A stretch of DNA of 54,608 nt, taken from NCBI GenBank assembly GCA_030560485.1, contig JAKTTS010000041.1, forward strand, positions 1 through 54,608. Direction: 5' to 3'. Shown here piece by piece: positions 36,964-48,197 of the stretch. The notes under the pieces were generated by a model that ran no database searches, was not told the origin of the DNA, and was given only the letters and a program-made list of their open reading frames with translations. The stretch is from Ascoidea tarda (nom. inval.). Its lineage: Eukaryota > Ascomycota > Saccharomycetes > Ascoideales > Ascoideaceae. The position numbers and the translations under genes were made by a program. Position 1 is the first letter of the stretch. The number at the start of each line of letters is the position of its first letter.

Positions 36964-39831
36964 ATGAATATATACCAATTAGACCCTCACATTAAAGCTC
37001 TTTTGAGTCTCGATAATTTTCTTGGAAATTTGTCTGTCCATGAGTTCATTGAAGAAATAACGAAGGACAACGATGCTACTGATACTCTGAAGGATCGAAC
37101 TGCCCCAATCAACAACACTAACAATAATCAAGTCATTTTTGATCCAAAGCCTTTTATTAGAACTTTTGAGTCAACCTTAAAAGAATTGAAGCTGGTTAAT
37201 AATACGGTCAGTCACCAGAAACTATTACTTGAAGATGATGTTTCAAACTTTGAATTAAACCACTCTTATAACATTATCACTTTGAACACCCAGGTTCAGT
37301 CTTTGAACTTGAAATTCAATTCTTTAGATGAAAAAATTTTTAATGTTTCCAAATTAATCAACCCTTTAGGCGAAAAATTAACCAAAACCACAAATCTTCA
37401 AAAGAGAAATGTGGAAACCATTTTTATTTTGAAATGCTATGATGAATTTTATAAGCTTGGTTTTTCAAATGATTTAAACAAGCTATTATCTTCCCATATT
37501 CACCAAGATCATGAAATTCTAGCCAACTATCTATCAAAACTATCAAACTTAAGTGAAAAAATACAAACTCAAGATATTCCAAAAACAATTTCTACTCACG
37601 AAATAATTCAATCTTTTGCCAAAAATTTTGAATCAAACTTATTAAATGATTTTAACCAGGCTTATCTTCAAAATAATTCAACCAAAATGAAACAATCTGT
37701 TGACTTATTAACTGGCTTTAATGTTCATTCAGACATTGTTTCCATTTTTATTGATAACCATCAATTTTTCAAATTTCTCTCTGAAAATCCTTTTCAAATT
37801 GATGAAAACAATCAATTTTGGTCAAATCTACCTGACTGTAATTTGCAACAAGTCTTCTATCATTCAGACTTCAAATTATTTCTCAACAACATTAAACTGC
37901 AATTAATTGATCTGGAACTTATCAACATTCTTATGATATTCAAAAATACTCCAAAAATTATTTTTCTAAAAGTTTTTGAACTCTTTATTAAATATTTATA
38001 CAATAAAATCATAATTCCTAGCATTTCCATGTTATTAGACTATTCCAAAACTTTGAGCAATCTTAGTTTTGTCCGTTTATTACACTCATCCTTCTTATTA
38101 TTAAATGATTTTACTAAAAATTTGAAAAAGTTTTTTCAATCATCACAACTCAATATAGATCAAACCTCTAAAAAATTTGATGATCTTGATTTGCCAATTG
38201 AATTCGATGAAAAAAATTCGCAACCAATCAATAAAATATTAACTAATAACACTCTCCTTCAAATATACGAAGACATAAATAATTTACTAGATCAACTAGC
38301 TCAGGATTGCTTTTCCGAATACATAAATAACAAAAATGATAAATATTTTGATTTAGAAAAAAAATCCTTAGAAGATATAATTTTAAATACAACTCTACCA
38401 TTTGAAATTAAAAATGAAAAGGCTATTAAAGAAAAAAATTTGATGTCCAGAATTAATAATGCGGATTCAATTAAATCTCTAAATGATTCAAATTCCATCT
38501 CTATAAACAATTTTTCCAATACAACTATTTTACCAAAAAGTAAAGGTAGCTTGAGAATAGAAAACAATAAATTAGTTCAATTAAGGCAATTTATGAAGTC
38601 AAAACTTGAAAGGTCAAATTCCTTATCAAGTAAAATTTCACTAATTAATGAAAAAGTCTTGATTTCACAAAAATCTTCAACTAATTTAAATAGTTTTTAT
38701 CTCAACAGTTTAACCAAATCTGAAAAAAATGCTATTCCATCCAACTATACTGCTAACGTTGATGACTGTTTCTCTGATATCAGTTTTGAAGCTGTTGATA
38801 GAGTTTTAAAAAGCTCTGTAGAGTCAATATCTAGGATCCTTGAATTAAAACCCAATAAAATCCCCGATTATTTATTAGAAGTTGTTCAAATTTTGATTTA
38901 TGGTATTGGAACAAATTACTTGGATTTTGGTTTTGAAGTCTCTTATCATAAGTTAATTCACTTAGACTATAAAAATTCTTCTGTTAAAACCATAGATTTA
39001 TACTACTTATTTATTATCAATAGAGCCATTGAGTTATTGAATTGTTTAACAAATTTCATTAGTATGTTTATAGTTCCATTGGTGAATAATTCATTTGATA
39101 TCAAAAAGAGGATTATTAATTTGGTTAATGGTTATTTAACTTCTTGTGAAATTTCTCTCAATTTAATTGTTAAAGGAACTGTAGATATTATTAATCATAA
39201 AATTCTGTTAATACTCAATAAACAAAAGAAAAAAGACTTTTTGATAAAGCAGGGAAAGTTCAACAATTTACTACCTTCCTCTTTCCAATCCACCAACTCT
39301 ATCTATGGAAGCATGAACAATAACGTTCAAGATCAGTTTTTTAACCTGAAAGGAATGGAAGGTAAAGAAGAAAAAGACACAGAGACATGCGAGGAGGTTT
39401 CTTTTTTTCTTAATGATATTTATTTTAATCAAATATTAAAACTTAACCTTTTTACAAATAGTGCTTCTGAGGGAGATTCGATCAACGATAGGAACTTGGA
39501 AAGCTTTTTGACAGAGGTCGGTTTATCTTTATTAAGCTTATTGTTGCTTCATTTTAAAAAGTTTCAAGTTAACTCAGTTGGCGGTTTGGTACTAACCAAA
39601 GATATTATAAGATATCAATCTGTGATTGATAGCTGGGGTATTGAATCACTATCCGACAAATTTTCAATTTTGAGAGATATTGCAAATCTTTTTACTGTTC
39701 AATCGGAATACATCCACAGTTTAATAAAGGAAAGCCAAAAATTAATGAATATAAATATTTCATTGCTACTTCAATTTATTTCTAAGAGATCTGATTATGA
39801 TAATAATATGTTAAATAAAATTATTCAATAA
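36964..39831 (+). CDS. SEC10: Exocyst subunit Sec10
   Basis: A 955-residue protein (871 in S. cerevisiae). The N-terminus MNIYQLDPHIKALLSLDNFLGNLSVHEFIEEI matches Sec10 (LYELDPKWKKLLKTDNFLGGLTVNEFVQEL). PFIRTFESTLKELK and IPKTISTHEIIQSFAKNFESNLL are near-identical to yeast blocks. The first 200 residues contain the coiled-coil part and the rest is the helical-rod fold. Sec10 joins Sec15 and the other exocyst subunits to tether secretory vesicles to the bud plasma membrane. A serine- and asparagine-rich insert (about 480-600) accounts for much of the extra length. Several CTG codons occur, mainly at non-conserved positions. Confidence 0.95.
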   Translation: MNIYQLDPHIKALLSLDNFLGNLSVHEFIEEITKDNDATDTLKDRTAPINNTNNNQVIFDPKPFIRTFESTLKELKLVNNTVSHQKLLLEDDVSNFELNHSYNIITLNTQVQSLNLKFNSLDEKIFNVSKLINPLGEKLTKTTNLQKRNVETIFILKCYDEFYKLGFSNDLNKLLSSHIHQDHEILANYLSKLSNLSEKIQTQDIPKTISTHEIIQSFAKNFESNLLNDFNQAYLQNNSTKMKQSVDLLTGFNVHSDIVSIFIDNHQFFKFLSENPFQIDENNQFWSNLPDCNLQQVFYHSDFKLFLNNIKLQLIDLELINILMIFKNTPKIIFLKVFELFIKYLYNKIIIPSISMLLDYSKTLSNLSFVRLLHSSFLLLNDFTKNLKKFFQSSQLNIDQTSKKFDDLDLPIEFDEKNSQPINKILTNNTLLQIYEDINNLLDQLAQDCFSEYINNKNDKYFDLEKKSLEDIILNTTLPFEIKNEKAIKEKNLMSRINNADSIKSLNDSNSISINNFSNTTILPKSKGSLRIENNKLVQLRQFMKSKLERSNSLSSKISLINEKVLISQKSSTNLNSFYLNSLTKSEKNAIPSNYTANVDDCFSDISFEAVDRVLKSSVESISRILELKPNKIPDYLLEVVQILIYGIGTNYLDFGFEVSYHKLIHLDYKNSSVKTIDLYYLFIINRAIELLNCLTNFISMFIVPLVNNSFDIKKRIINLVNGYLTSCEISLNLIVKGTVDIINHKILLILNKQKKKDFLIKQGKFNNLLPSSFQSTNSIYGSMNNNVQDQFFNLKGMEGKEEKDTETCEEVSFFLNDIYFNQILKLNLFTNSASEGDSINDRNLESFLTEVGLSLLSLLLLHFKKFQVNSVGGLVLTKDIIRYQSVIDSWGIESLSDKFSILRDIANLFTVQSEYIHSLIKESQKLMNINISLLLQFISKRSDYDNNMLNKIIQ

Positions 39832-40730
39832 TATTATTTCTAGTGTGGCTAATATCTAATGAAATGCTACTAAAATAAACTATATTGCATCATGCAGTAA
39901 TAATTCTTGCCAACTGTTTGCGTAGTAAAGCAGTCTAATAGTATCTTTTTTTTGAATTTCCAAGTTAACATTCGGATAATATATTATTGAATACTATATA
40001 CAGTGAAGAACTGGGATAATTCTTTTTATAGACCACAAATATAATTTATAATCCTTTCAGAGCATTCTTTCTGATTTCTTTCTCTGTATGCGCTATTATG
40101 CTGAAAATGCATCCTTTAAAGTGAAGGGGTGCTATGAATGATTGGGACTGCCATTACTGATTATCGTCTGGAGTACAATTTAGCATTTATACACAATACA
40201 CTCAGTGCATTCTTACTTGTTGCGTATTCAATACAAAATCAATAAACATAACATTACTCAAAAATAATATTTGGTGCATCATTGTAGAAATATTTCCAAT
40301 GTTATTTTTCTTTAATGGAATTAAATCTAGAATACAAACTAGTGACAAAAATGTAATAGATGTTGAAACTCTGAAATTAAAAAAGAATGAAAAAATAAAT
40401 CGAAAATCAAAATAAATCAAAGACAAAGAAAAGCTAAACAAAACAATGCCCAGAGAATGGATAATAGGATAAAAAGAACCCATAATCAATGAAAAATCTA
40501 ATGAATATAAAGTATATCAATTATTTTAAACCTAAAAATTAAAATAATTCAGAATAAATATAAAAAAATGGGTTAAGAAAATAAATATAAAGAAAAAAAA
40601 CTGACCACCAAATTAATAAAACAAGAGCTAAAAAAAACAACTAAACAATATAATATTAAAAAGAACTTTCTAAAATTAATAAACAAATCCTAAACTTTGA
40701 GCAAAAAAAAACAGTAAAAAAGAGCTTGAT
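39832..40730. other. Convergent intergenic region, SEC10 / SKY1
   Basis: About 900 bases, very AT-rich, with long A-rich runs near 40540-40720. No supported gene: the longest ORF is a Phe/Ile-rich 95-codon frame on the minus strand and reflects composition. Confidence 0.55.
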
Positions 40731-43700
40731 TTACTTTCTGACCAAATAATACCAACCATCAATATCCTCTCCACATTTACCTGCCGGTCTATCAATGTGC
40801 TCATCGTCTTCAGAATCATTATCATTCTCTTCATCTGTTTTCGAATTAAAAGTATTATTCTGATTATTTTTATTTTTCAAAAGATTTTTATGAAAATTAT
40901 TTTTTTTAGAATTTTTCCTTTTTAGCCAAAAATGATTGGACATACTGCCACCATCAGCCCGATATTTTGGATTAATTTCCAACATTGGTAACAAAAAGCT
41001 GCAAATTGAAGAACATTCATCAAAAGGGATTTGGTACTTTTCACTTAGCACTTCTCGAAGTGGCCAATATTTTAATCTAAGAATTCGTCTTAATCCAGTA
41101 TAACCTTGGTTGAAATAGTGTTTTGCATAGACCGAATATTTTATCATTTCTAAAGGAAAAACGAAAGGTCCAAAATTATTATTCCTTGTGTCATAATAAT
41201 CTTCATCTTTTGGGTATTCAATAAGTTTAAAATTTATATTCTGTAAAGGATTCTTTACATCATGGCGTCCCTTTTGTTTGAGACTCAATTTGTAGGCTTT
41301 TAAAAAAGACTTTTGTTCTTGGTATCTACTCACAATTGATTTAAACTCATTTAGATTCTTTTGAAATAAACTTTCATCAAGCAATAGCTCAATGATCTGA
41401 GCTAAATGATCTTCATCTTTTGAATATCTAGATGAATCTCTAGGTTCAAATAAATAATCACCTGTGATCAATTCAAAAATTAAACAACCAATTGACCATA
41501 TATCAGCAGAACAACCCCAATTCTTACAGCCAACAATAATTTCAGGGGCCCTATATTGCCTTGTTTGAATATCGTCACTAAAATGACAATCAGTGTAACA
41601 CGCATTACCCAAATCAGCAATTTTCACTGAAATATATTGATCTAATTCTTCAAATTCATCAACAATAACGTCTTGAGCAATATCTTGAATTGTTGACTTT
41701 TTGGAATCATTATCAGAATCTGCACCGTTGTAAATATTCGTGTTGATTTTATTGAGAAATGTTTTTGATAATTGATCTGACAATCGTTCTTTTGATTCTA
41801 TTTCCGTGGTTTGAGAGGTGGATCTTATATTGTTGCCCATTGAGAGACATGCCAAATTTGAATAACTACTAACTCTTCTACTATCAACCTGTAATTTGTT
41901 AAGTGGAGAATTTATAAAAGAAAGAGAGTTTATCAGAGAATTTCCACTTTCATTAGCCAAATTTCCAAAACTATTTACAGAATCGGTATTGACGGAATTA
42001 CTTTGACAGAAAAATTGATGTGAAGAGGAATCACCAACCAAACCATGAGCAAAAGAATTATTTTTCAAACAACAATTGGCATATGAATTTTGTCTTAAAA
42101 GGGGCGATGGTAAAGGTTTTGAAGTTTTAACAGGGTTCCGGTAGAATGATTTTCGAGAACGGTGCAATTTAGGAGAATATGTTTTAGTGTCTGGTAGCTC
42201 AACAAGCTCATTTGCATTTGTGGTTTTATTTGAAGAAACAAATGATGTATTTGATAAAGAATTTCGGCGAAGCTGATTGATGTTTGAAGATGATTTCAAT
42301 CCGGCAATAATTGAGCCTTTTTGTTTTAATAAATCTTCTTGGGATAGTTTCTTGTAATAACTTTTCTCGAATTTATTTAAACGGTCTTCTTCGTTCATTA
42401 AAAAAATTAATTGATCAACATTTGTAATTTCTAATAATATGTTTTCTGGTTTAATGTCGGTATGAATCAAGCCACATTCATGATGCAAATAATCGATAGC
42501 TAATAACAACTGTTTTGTAATTTTTTTGACGATGGGCAAAGGTAAACCTCCATAGCAGTTTTTAAATAGCTTCTTTAGGTTATCAATGTTCATTGTAATA
42601 ACTTCAGGGGGGACATCATCATCTAGTAAATTTGAATTACTTTTCAAAGAAGTTTGTGTATTGCAAGAGGCCGCACTGGTGGAAAGATTTGAATGATTAG
42701 ATGTATTTTCGGTTTGAAAATTTTCTTTTTTGAAGTTTTTATAATCTTGGGTTGCAATGGTATTGTTTTTTTGTTTTTGATCTAATTTAATTGATGAGTT
42801 TAGTTTTATTTCAGATAATTTTGCTTTATATTTAGAATTCAATTTTTTAAACTTTTGAATCAAAGATAACATATTCTCACCCAAAACTTCAAATACCATA
42901 CAAATGTGATCACCATTGGGACCGTTAATGACAAAATAATCCAATAATTCAATAACGTGTTTTTTTCCGGGATGATTTTTATTTCCAGACTTTGCTTTAC
43001 GCAAAATTTTGATTTCATCTAATGCAGCAATTCTATAGTTTTCAGAAGATTTGACAACCTTTATTGCAACATGATGAAATTTCTCGGAATCATAGGCTAG
43101 CCAAACAGTTGAGAAATGACCCCAACCAAGTTTTCTTAAAATTGTATACTGACCAGAGGAGCCGTATTTATCGCCAATTTTGATGGGATGATAACCTCCA
43201 GGACAATAATCCGAAACATCTTCCTCGTTTCTTTCATCATATTCATCTTCAACCTGATCAATGCCATCATCCATTTCATTCATATCGTTCACTTCATCCA
43301 GATCGTTCATTTCATCCAAATCATTTAAGTCATTTAAGTTATTTATATCTTGCGGACTGACTTTATCATTTGGTTCATTTATGTCGGAACCAAAATCAAC
43401 TAAATCTTCTACGCTGTTTGAATGGTCTTTGTTCAGCAGCTTTGTGGAAGGGGTGTAAATTTTGTTTTGTTTTTTGTTGGAATTGTCAGTTTCAATGATT
43501 GATAGTGAGTCAGACTCGTCTTCCTCATTTATAACACCAAACTTTTCTTCAAGATTATTATGAGATAAAGAAGTCATGACCGGATCGTCGGAGAAGATAG
43601 TTGTCTGATTTTTGTGCTTTTGGATTTTGTTATTATTGTTGTTATCAAAAGCTTTTTCAGAAAGTGATAGATTGTCTTCAGTATTGTCGTCAATATTTTT

Positions 43701-44045
43701 AAAGTTTGTAATAATCCTTTTAGGTTTTTCTGGCTTGAGGTTCTTTATCTTGAACTTCTGATTTTCTTGATTATCTAAGTTGATGGTATTTTGGTCGGAA
43801 TTGTTGTTTTTAATGGATTCTTTAATTGATTCTTTGTTTGCGGCTGTAGCACCAATTGTTCGAGCAATGTAGTTAAAAATGTTATAGGGGGAAGAATGGG
43901 AGGTGTCATTTGTGTCTTTTTTGAATTTTTGTTTTGAGTTGGGAGGATCAGATGGAGTGAGCGATGAAGACGATAGAGCTGATGAAGAAAGATCGTTGTT
44001 GGAAGGGTCTGAAGGCTCAGAATCAGGCTGTTTAAAAAGAAGCAT
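40731..44045 (-). CDS. SKY1: SR-protein kinase Sky1
   Basis: A 1104-residue SRPK-type kinase (742 in S. cerevisiae). The kinase starts after YCPGGYHPIKIGDKY (about 280). The Gly loop is LGWGHFSTVW, the ATP lysine is in VAIKVVKS, the catalytic loop is HTDIKPENILLE (about 530), and DLG replaces DFG in KIADLGNACY (about 811), followed by TRQYRAPE. The SRPK-style split is clear, with spacers at about 360-450 and 550-800. The C-terminal lobe ends with LEINPKYRADGGSMSNHFWL. Sky1 phosphorylates SR-type proteins such as Npl3 and affects ion and polyamine tolerance. The first 270 residues are acidic and repetitive (NDLNDLDEMNDLDEVND). Both the N-terminal part and the second spacer are longer than in S. 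cerevisiae. Confidence 0.95.
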   Translation of the reverse strand: MLLFKQPDSEPSDPSNNDLSSSALSSSSLTPSDPPNSKQKFKKDTNDTSHSSPYNIFNYIARTIGATAANKESIKESIKNNNSDQNTINLDNQENQKFKIKNLKPEKPKRIITNFKNIDDNTEDNLSLSEKAFDNNNNNKIQKHKNQTTIFSDDPVMTSLSHNNLEEKFGVINEEDESDSLSIIETDNSNKKQNKIYTPSTKLLNKDHSNSVEDLVDFGSDINEPNDKVSPQDINNLNDLNDLDEMNDLDEVNDMNEMDDGIDQVEDEYDERNEEDVSDYCPGGYHPIKIGDKYGSSGQYTILRKLGWGHFSTVWLAYDSEKFHHVAIKVVKSSENYRIAALDEIKILRKAKSGNKNHPGKKHVIELLDYFVINGPNGDHICMVFEVLGENMLSLIQKFKKLNSKYKAKLSEIKLNSSIKLDQKQKNNTIATQDYKNFKKENFQTENTSNHSNLSTSAASCNTQTSLKSNSNLLDDDVPPEVITMNIDNLKKLFKNCYGGLPLPIVKKITKQLLLAIDYLHHECGLIHTDIKPENILLEITNVDQLIFLMNEEDRLNKFEKSYYKKLSQEDLLKQKGSIIAGLKSSSNINQLRRNSLSNTSFVSSNKTTNANELVELPDTKTYSPKLHRSRKSFYRNPVKTSKPLPSPLLRQNSYANCCLKNNSFAHGLVGDSSSHQFFCQSNSVNTDSVNSFGNLANESGNSLINSLSFINSPLNKLQVDSRRVSSYSNLACLSMGNNIRSTSQTTEIESKERLSDQLSKTFLNKINTNIYNGADSDNDSKKSTIQDIAQDVIVDEFEELDQYISVKIADLGNACYTDCHFSDDIQTRQYRAPEIIVGCKNWGCSADIWSIGCLIFELITGDYLFEPRDSSRYSKDEDHLAQIIELLLDESLFQKNLNEFKSIVSRYQEQKSFLKAYKLSLKQKGRHDVKNPLQNINFKLIEYPKDEDYYDTRNNNFGPFVFPLEMIKYSVYAKHYFNQGYTGLRRILRLKYWPLREVLSEKYQIPFDECSSICSFLLPMLEINPKYRADGGSMSNHFWLKRKNSKKNNFHKNLLKNKNNQNNTFNSKTDEENDNDSEDDEHIDRPAGKCGEDIDGWYYLVRK

Positions 44046-44935
44046 GTTGAAAGAAGGAGGAAAGAAGAAAAAGAGGATTCACAAGGGAAAATGAAGCAGT
44101 ATGAACATGAAAACTAAAGAATAGAAGAAAGGGAGACAAGTATGGATATAGAAGTAGAAGATGAAGCAATGATAGAAAAGAGAACAATAAAACAGGTTGA
44201 TCCTTTTCTATCTTGAGCAGTGCGTCTGAGCTGGAGGAAGCCGCAACGGAGGGAGGACAAGAAAGCGCACCTCTGGGAGTAGGACAGCGGCGCAGAGCAT
44301 TGCAAAAAGCGGCAATGCAAGCGGCGCGCAACACCCGTAGAAGCGAGACTAGGTGTGGGCTGCCGCTGAGGGAAAAGCACGTCAGACACGGGTCAATCAG
44401 CGGGACGGACGAGGACGCATCTGGGCGCGGATAAGAGTCCCAGATCAAGCCACAGAGCGAGCCACAGATCAAAGGAGAAGTAAAATGAAGTCACTCATAA
44501 TTCATAAACCGTAAAAAGATGCAAGACACAAAAATAATGAAGAGAAGAGAAGAGAAAAAGAGAAGAGAAGAGAAAAAGAGAAGAGAAGAGAAAAAGAGAA
44601 GAGAAGAGAAAAAGAGAAGAGAAGAGAAAAAGAGAAGAGAAGAGAAAAAGAGAAGAGAAGAGAAAAAGAGAAGAGAAGAGAAAAAGAGAAGAGAAGAGAA
44701 AAAGAGAAGAGAAGAGAAAAAGAGAAGAGAAGAGAAAAAGAGAAGAGAAGAGAAAAAGAGAAGAGAAGAGAAAAAGAGAAGAGAAGAGAAGAAAAAAAAG
44801 ACAAAATAAAGAAGACATAAATACAAAATAAACACAGGGTAAAAGCATACAGTAAATAGCAACAGAAAGCTGTCAAAGCAGCAATTGAGCTTAAGAATAT
44901 AAACCAAAATCAATTAAAGATTAAAGCCCAGGCAC
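44046..44935. promoter_or_regulatory. SKY1 upstream region with GC-rich block and polypurine satellite
   Basis: About 890 bases. An A/G-rich part next to SKY1, a G+C-rich block at about 44210-44470, the 18-bp satellite at 44539-44802, then an A-rich stretch reaching the 3' end of the TOS8-like gene. Confidence 0.6.
44539..44802. repeat. 18-bp polypurine minisatellite
   Basis: About 14 near-perfect copies of an 18-base unit made of AAAAAG followed by GAGA/GAAG words (unit AAAAAGAGAAGAGAAGAG). One strand is entirely purine for about 260 bases. All frames are open on both strands because 18 is a multiple of 3, which creates false ORFs. It lies about 495-755 bases upstream of the SKY1 ATG. Confidence 0.95.
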
Positions 44936-45898
44936 TTATAGGTATTCAACCGACTGTTTTCTTAGTTGATTTAATTTTCTTCTTCTAGCATTGATAAACC
45001 AGTTGCTTAATTGCTGGTGGGTTAAGCCTGTATAGTTCAATAATTCGAATTTTTCTTTTGAATTGGGGTAAGGGTTGTTCAAGTTATTATTCAACCATGT
45101 TAGCAAAATCTCGGTTGTTTTTTTGGGCAAGTTGCTTCTCTTTTTCCTTTGAAGCCTCGAGGAAGACAAAGATGATTCCTTGCTTATTTTGTTGGCATTT
45201 GAAATTTTTTTTGTTTTGCTATTATTGGAAACGGGAATTGAGTCAGAAGCAATTTTGGAAATATTTGTAGAGTTTGGAAAGATAGAGGAATTGATTGAAG
45301 ATAGAGACAAAGAAGTTAGAGTGTGAATAGCTTGGGCGTCAGATAAATAAGAAGGCACAGATGGTTGATATAAATCGTACTGAGGGTAATTATTTTTATA
45401 ATCGTAAGAAAGAAAAGTCTGATTGTAATAGTTGGCATGGTTGTAATGGTAGTTACAATAGTAACTGTTGTAGCAATTTTTGCTTTTGTTTTCTTTTTTG
45501 TCTTTGCTGCTGTTTTTGCTGTTTTTGCTGCTGTTTTTGCTTTTGTCTGCAGATATGTCTTCTTTGTTGTCAATCAGAAGATTGTTGCTATTTTGAGTAT
45601 TGTTGATTTCAACAGATTGATTTAACGAATAGTTACTGAGAGAACAGGGAGAGGAGCTTCTGTTTGAAAACAACGGAGACGAAGGCAATGGAGTGGAAAG
45701 AGAAAATTGGTCAGATGCATTAGAATCATCGGCAGAGACAACATTATTGTTCTGGTCTGAAATTTTCAAAATTTCATTTATAGATGGTAGTTTAACGTTT
45801 GCAATTTTGGTTTGCTTTAGTGGTTTGACATATAAGTTGAAGTCCTGTTGGTAGTGGTACTTTGGAGCTGAGGTCAATTCAGGTAGGGATGCTATCAT
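44936..45898 (-). CDS. TOS8: TALE homeodomain transcription factor (Tos8/Cup9 type)
   Basis: A 320-residue protein with a C-terminal TALE homeodomain (about 247-310). It starts KKRSNLPKKTTEILLTWLNNNLNNPYP, includes the extra-loop PYP, and ends with recognition helix LSNWFINARRRKLNQL. This matches S. cerevisiae Tos8 and Cup9 (SNLPKKTVQILNTWL, LSNWFINVRRRK). Cup9 represses the peptide transporter gene PTR2; Tos8 is a cell-cycle-linked paralogue. Which of the two this corresponds to cannot be told. The rest is Ser, Asn and Tyr-rich (YYCNYHYNHANYYNQ) and probably disordered. The 2.3-kb gene-free upstream region suggests complex control. Confidence 0.88.
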   Translation of the reverse strand: MIASLPELTSAPKYHYQQDFNLYVKPLKQTKIANVKLPSINEILKISDQNNNVVSADDSNASDQFSLSTPLPSSPLFSNRSSSPCSLSNYSLNQSVEINNTQNSNNLLIDNKEDISADKSKNSSKNSKNSSKDKKENKSKNCYNSYYCNYHYNHANYYNQTFLSYDYKNNYPQYDLYQPSVPSYLSDAQAIHTLTSLSLSSINSSIFPNSTNISKIASDSIPVSNNSKTKKISNANKISKESSLSSSRLQRKKRSNLPKKTTEILLTWLNNNLNNPYPNSKEKFELLNYTGLTHQQLSNWFINARRRKLNQLRKQSVEYL

Positions 45899-46945
45899 TT
45901 TGAAGAAATAAGAAAAGCGGAGGACAGTAGGGTAGTAGTACGATAAAGAAAAAAGATATAATATAGTAATGGAATATTTGCTAAAAAATTAAGATTGAAA
46001 CCTTATTGAATGAGCTGTAACAGAATAACACCCGAAAAAGAATAGTGGATATCGAACTAGAAAGCTGAAGAAAAGTAATTTGAAGGAATCAATCAGAGTT
46101 TATATATTTCAAGAAAAACCCAAAGAACAGATGGAGAGAATGATAAAAGGAAAGCAAATTCCAGGACGCTGGCAAAGAGCCAGAAAATAAAGAGCATGCA
46201 GTGCAAAGGAACCTTCTTGAAAAGGGAAACCTAAACGAGCAAAATCCTGGGGATGAAAAGCCAAAGAGATTGCTATGCGTTATTAATAACTCAAACTGAA
46301 ATAACAACAAACACCAGCCAGTTCGAGACAGTAGTTAAAGAGCACTCTTGCAAATTGTTGGGGCTCTGCGAAAAGTTGTGTCAATTCTCAAGTCAAAAAC
46401 CCCCTGAGAGAGCTGCAGTACAGAGCAGCGTGGCACTGCGTGGGACCTCAGGGACTATTCCGGCTTTTCAGCACTCTCCAGCACCTGGCCCAATTCCACT
46501 GCAAAACAGGTGGGTTTCCCGAAGTGTGTCACTCGTAGCTCTGCTTTGTTGTGTTGTTTTGACACAACCAAGAAACAGGCCAGCTATGTGTCGTCATCTC
46601 TCCTGGGCCCATGCACTGCAACCCAGGCGCTGGGCAAGGAAAAACCCGGATGGCACGGCACTTGCAGCTCATGCGCAGCAGGCAGCAGCCTGGAACAGCG
46701 CTGTGGAAGGTCTGTTATTATGGTTTGTCGCGAAGAGATGGATCCCAGCCTGATTTCCACAGCTTTCCGCTGATTTCCATGGAATCCGCTCACAGAATGC
46801 TGTTCTTATCCATGGTGTTTGTTTGTTTTTCCAGGGATAACGCTTTCTGTAATTCCGCAAGTCATCAAATGCATCAGCCCAGCCAATCAGTCGGTTGCTT
46901 TTTGTTGTTTTTGGCCAGGCCAAGAACATAAATCTGCTGATTTCA

Positions 46946-46990
46946 TTTTTTCCATTTTTTCCATTTTTTCCATTTTTTCCATTTTTTTCA
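46946..46990. repeat. 9-bp T-rich tandem repeat (TTTTTTCCA)
   Basis: About four to five copies, with the last extended by a T. It sits in the upstream region of the TOS8-like gene. Confidence 0.88.
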
Positions 46991-47002
46991 GTTGTTTCTG
47001 AT

Positions 47003-47035
47003 TTGTTTTCAACTTGTTTTCAACTTGTTTTCAAC
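47003..47035. repeat. 11-bp tandem repeat (TTGTTTTCAAC)
   Basis: Three exact copies plus a partial one, directly after the 9-bp repeat. Each copy contains GTTTTCAAC, a short quasi-palindrome. Confidence 0.9.
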
Positions 47036-48153
47036 TTGTTCAATTTCCACAATCTGAAATTCCTATCTCCAAAAAATAGTGATCACTATTTATCCACCGA
47101 CATCCGACGTCGCTTTTGGTAAATCAAGCATTTTCCTCTGTTATCTTCTCCTTCTTTTCCCTGTTTCTATTGTTTCCATAATCCTTTTTCTATTTGGCGC
47201 GTTGTGGTTGGCCAGCTGCCCAAGCCAGAGTTTGTTTCCATCATTTCCACATACACAGTGCGTGTTCACGCATTCTTGTCTCACCACGTCGCTTTTCTGC
47301 ACGCTGCTATTACAAAGCGGCTTTCCCAAAAGAGACATCCGCTGCTCACTTATCGCAAGCGCGCCTTCTCACGCACCAGCCAAACCCTATTAAAGCCGAA
47401 TGTCAAACAAATCAGCTCTGATGCTCGGCACATGATTGCTTCCAGGAATGAACATGCATGCACATTCACAATCCCATACATCCATACAACAAACACTAAC
47501 ACCATTATGTTCACAATCTTAAACTAATCTCACAACCTCCCTTATTTATCCAAAACAACTTTTGCGATGCATTGTGTGTTTCACTCTGTTGCTTGTGTTG
47601 GAGAGGATTATGGATTATAAATACTTATCTAATGCTTAGACAGACACTGTTCAAACTCGCCTATTGAAGCGAAGAAACCAGTGCTGGATATTTATCATTG
47701 CCAAAGGTCTGGACCTGGTATGGACTTGGTCTGGTCTTTTGGTGAGCTGTTTCTGATCCACGCCTGTTCTTTTCCTCTAGCATTATCTGTGGTTTTCGAC
47801 AATTGGTTTGATGTGTCCTTTCTACTTCAATGCTATGGTAAATTCAACTCCCAACTCCAAAACTTTATTGAGTGTGTTTTTGCGACTTGGCTATTTTTCT
47901 GAAACAGGATATAATTTTGACACAGATAAAACAACTCCATCAGAAGATTATTATATCACTAATATCACTAATATCACTAATTTTGTACCTTTTATTATTC
48001 AATTTCAAATTGTTGAAAATCTCACAACTTTACATGGTATTTCAACCAGGTTCCTACTCTACTATTTTTTGATAAAATAAATAATACTGTATTAATATAT
48101 ATATACTTGACATTAAATATGATTATTGTAAAGCAAATCGACATTTCAATTAA

Positions 48154-48197
48154 TCAAAATTAATTAAGATTAAAATCAAAATTAATTAAGATTAAAA
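48154..48197. repeat. 22-bp exact tandem duplication downstream of the rhodanese gene
   Basis: Two exact 22-base copies, each containing TTAATTAAG, followed by a partial third. It lies just past the 3' end of the rhodanese gene, whose stop is at 48222. Confidence 0.9.

Noticed and set aside
44519-44809. 96-codon REEKKR-repeat ORF and its reverse-strand partners
   Set aside because: All frames are open because the satellite unit is 18 bases; it is simple repeat, not a gene.
46253-46931. Overlapping ORFs of 69-166 codons upstream of the TOS8-like gene
   Set aside because: Multiple frames on both strands are open at once because AT-rich stop codons are rare in the GC island; no recognised domain.
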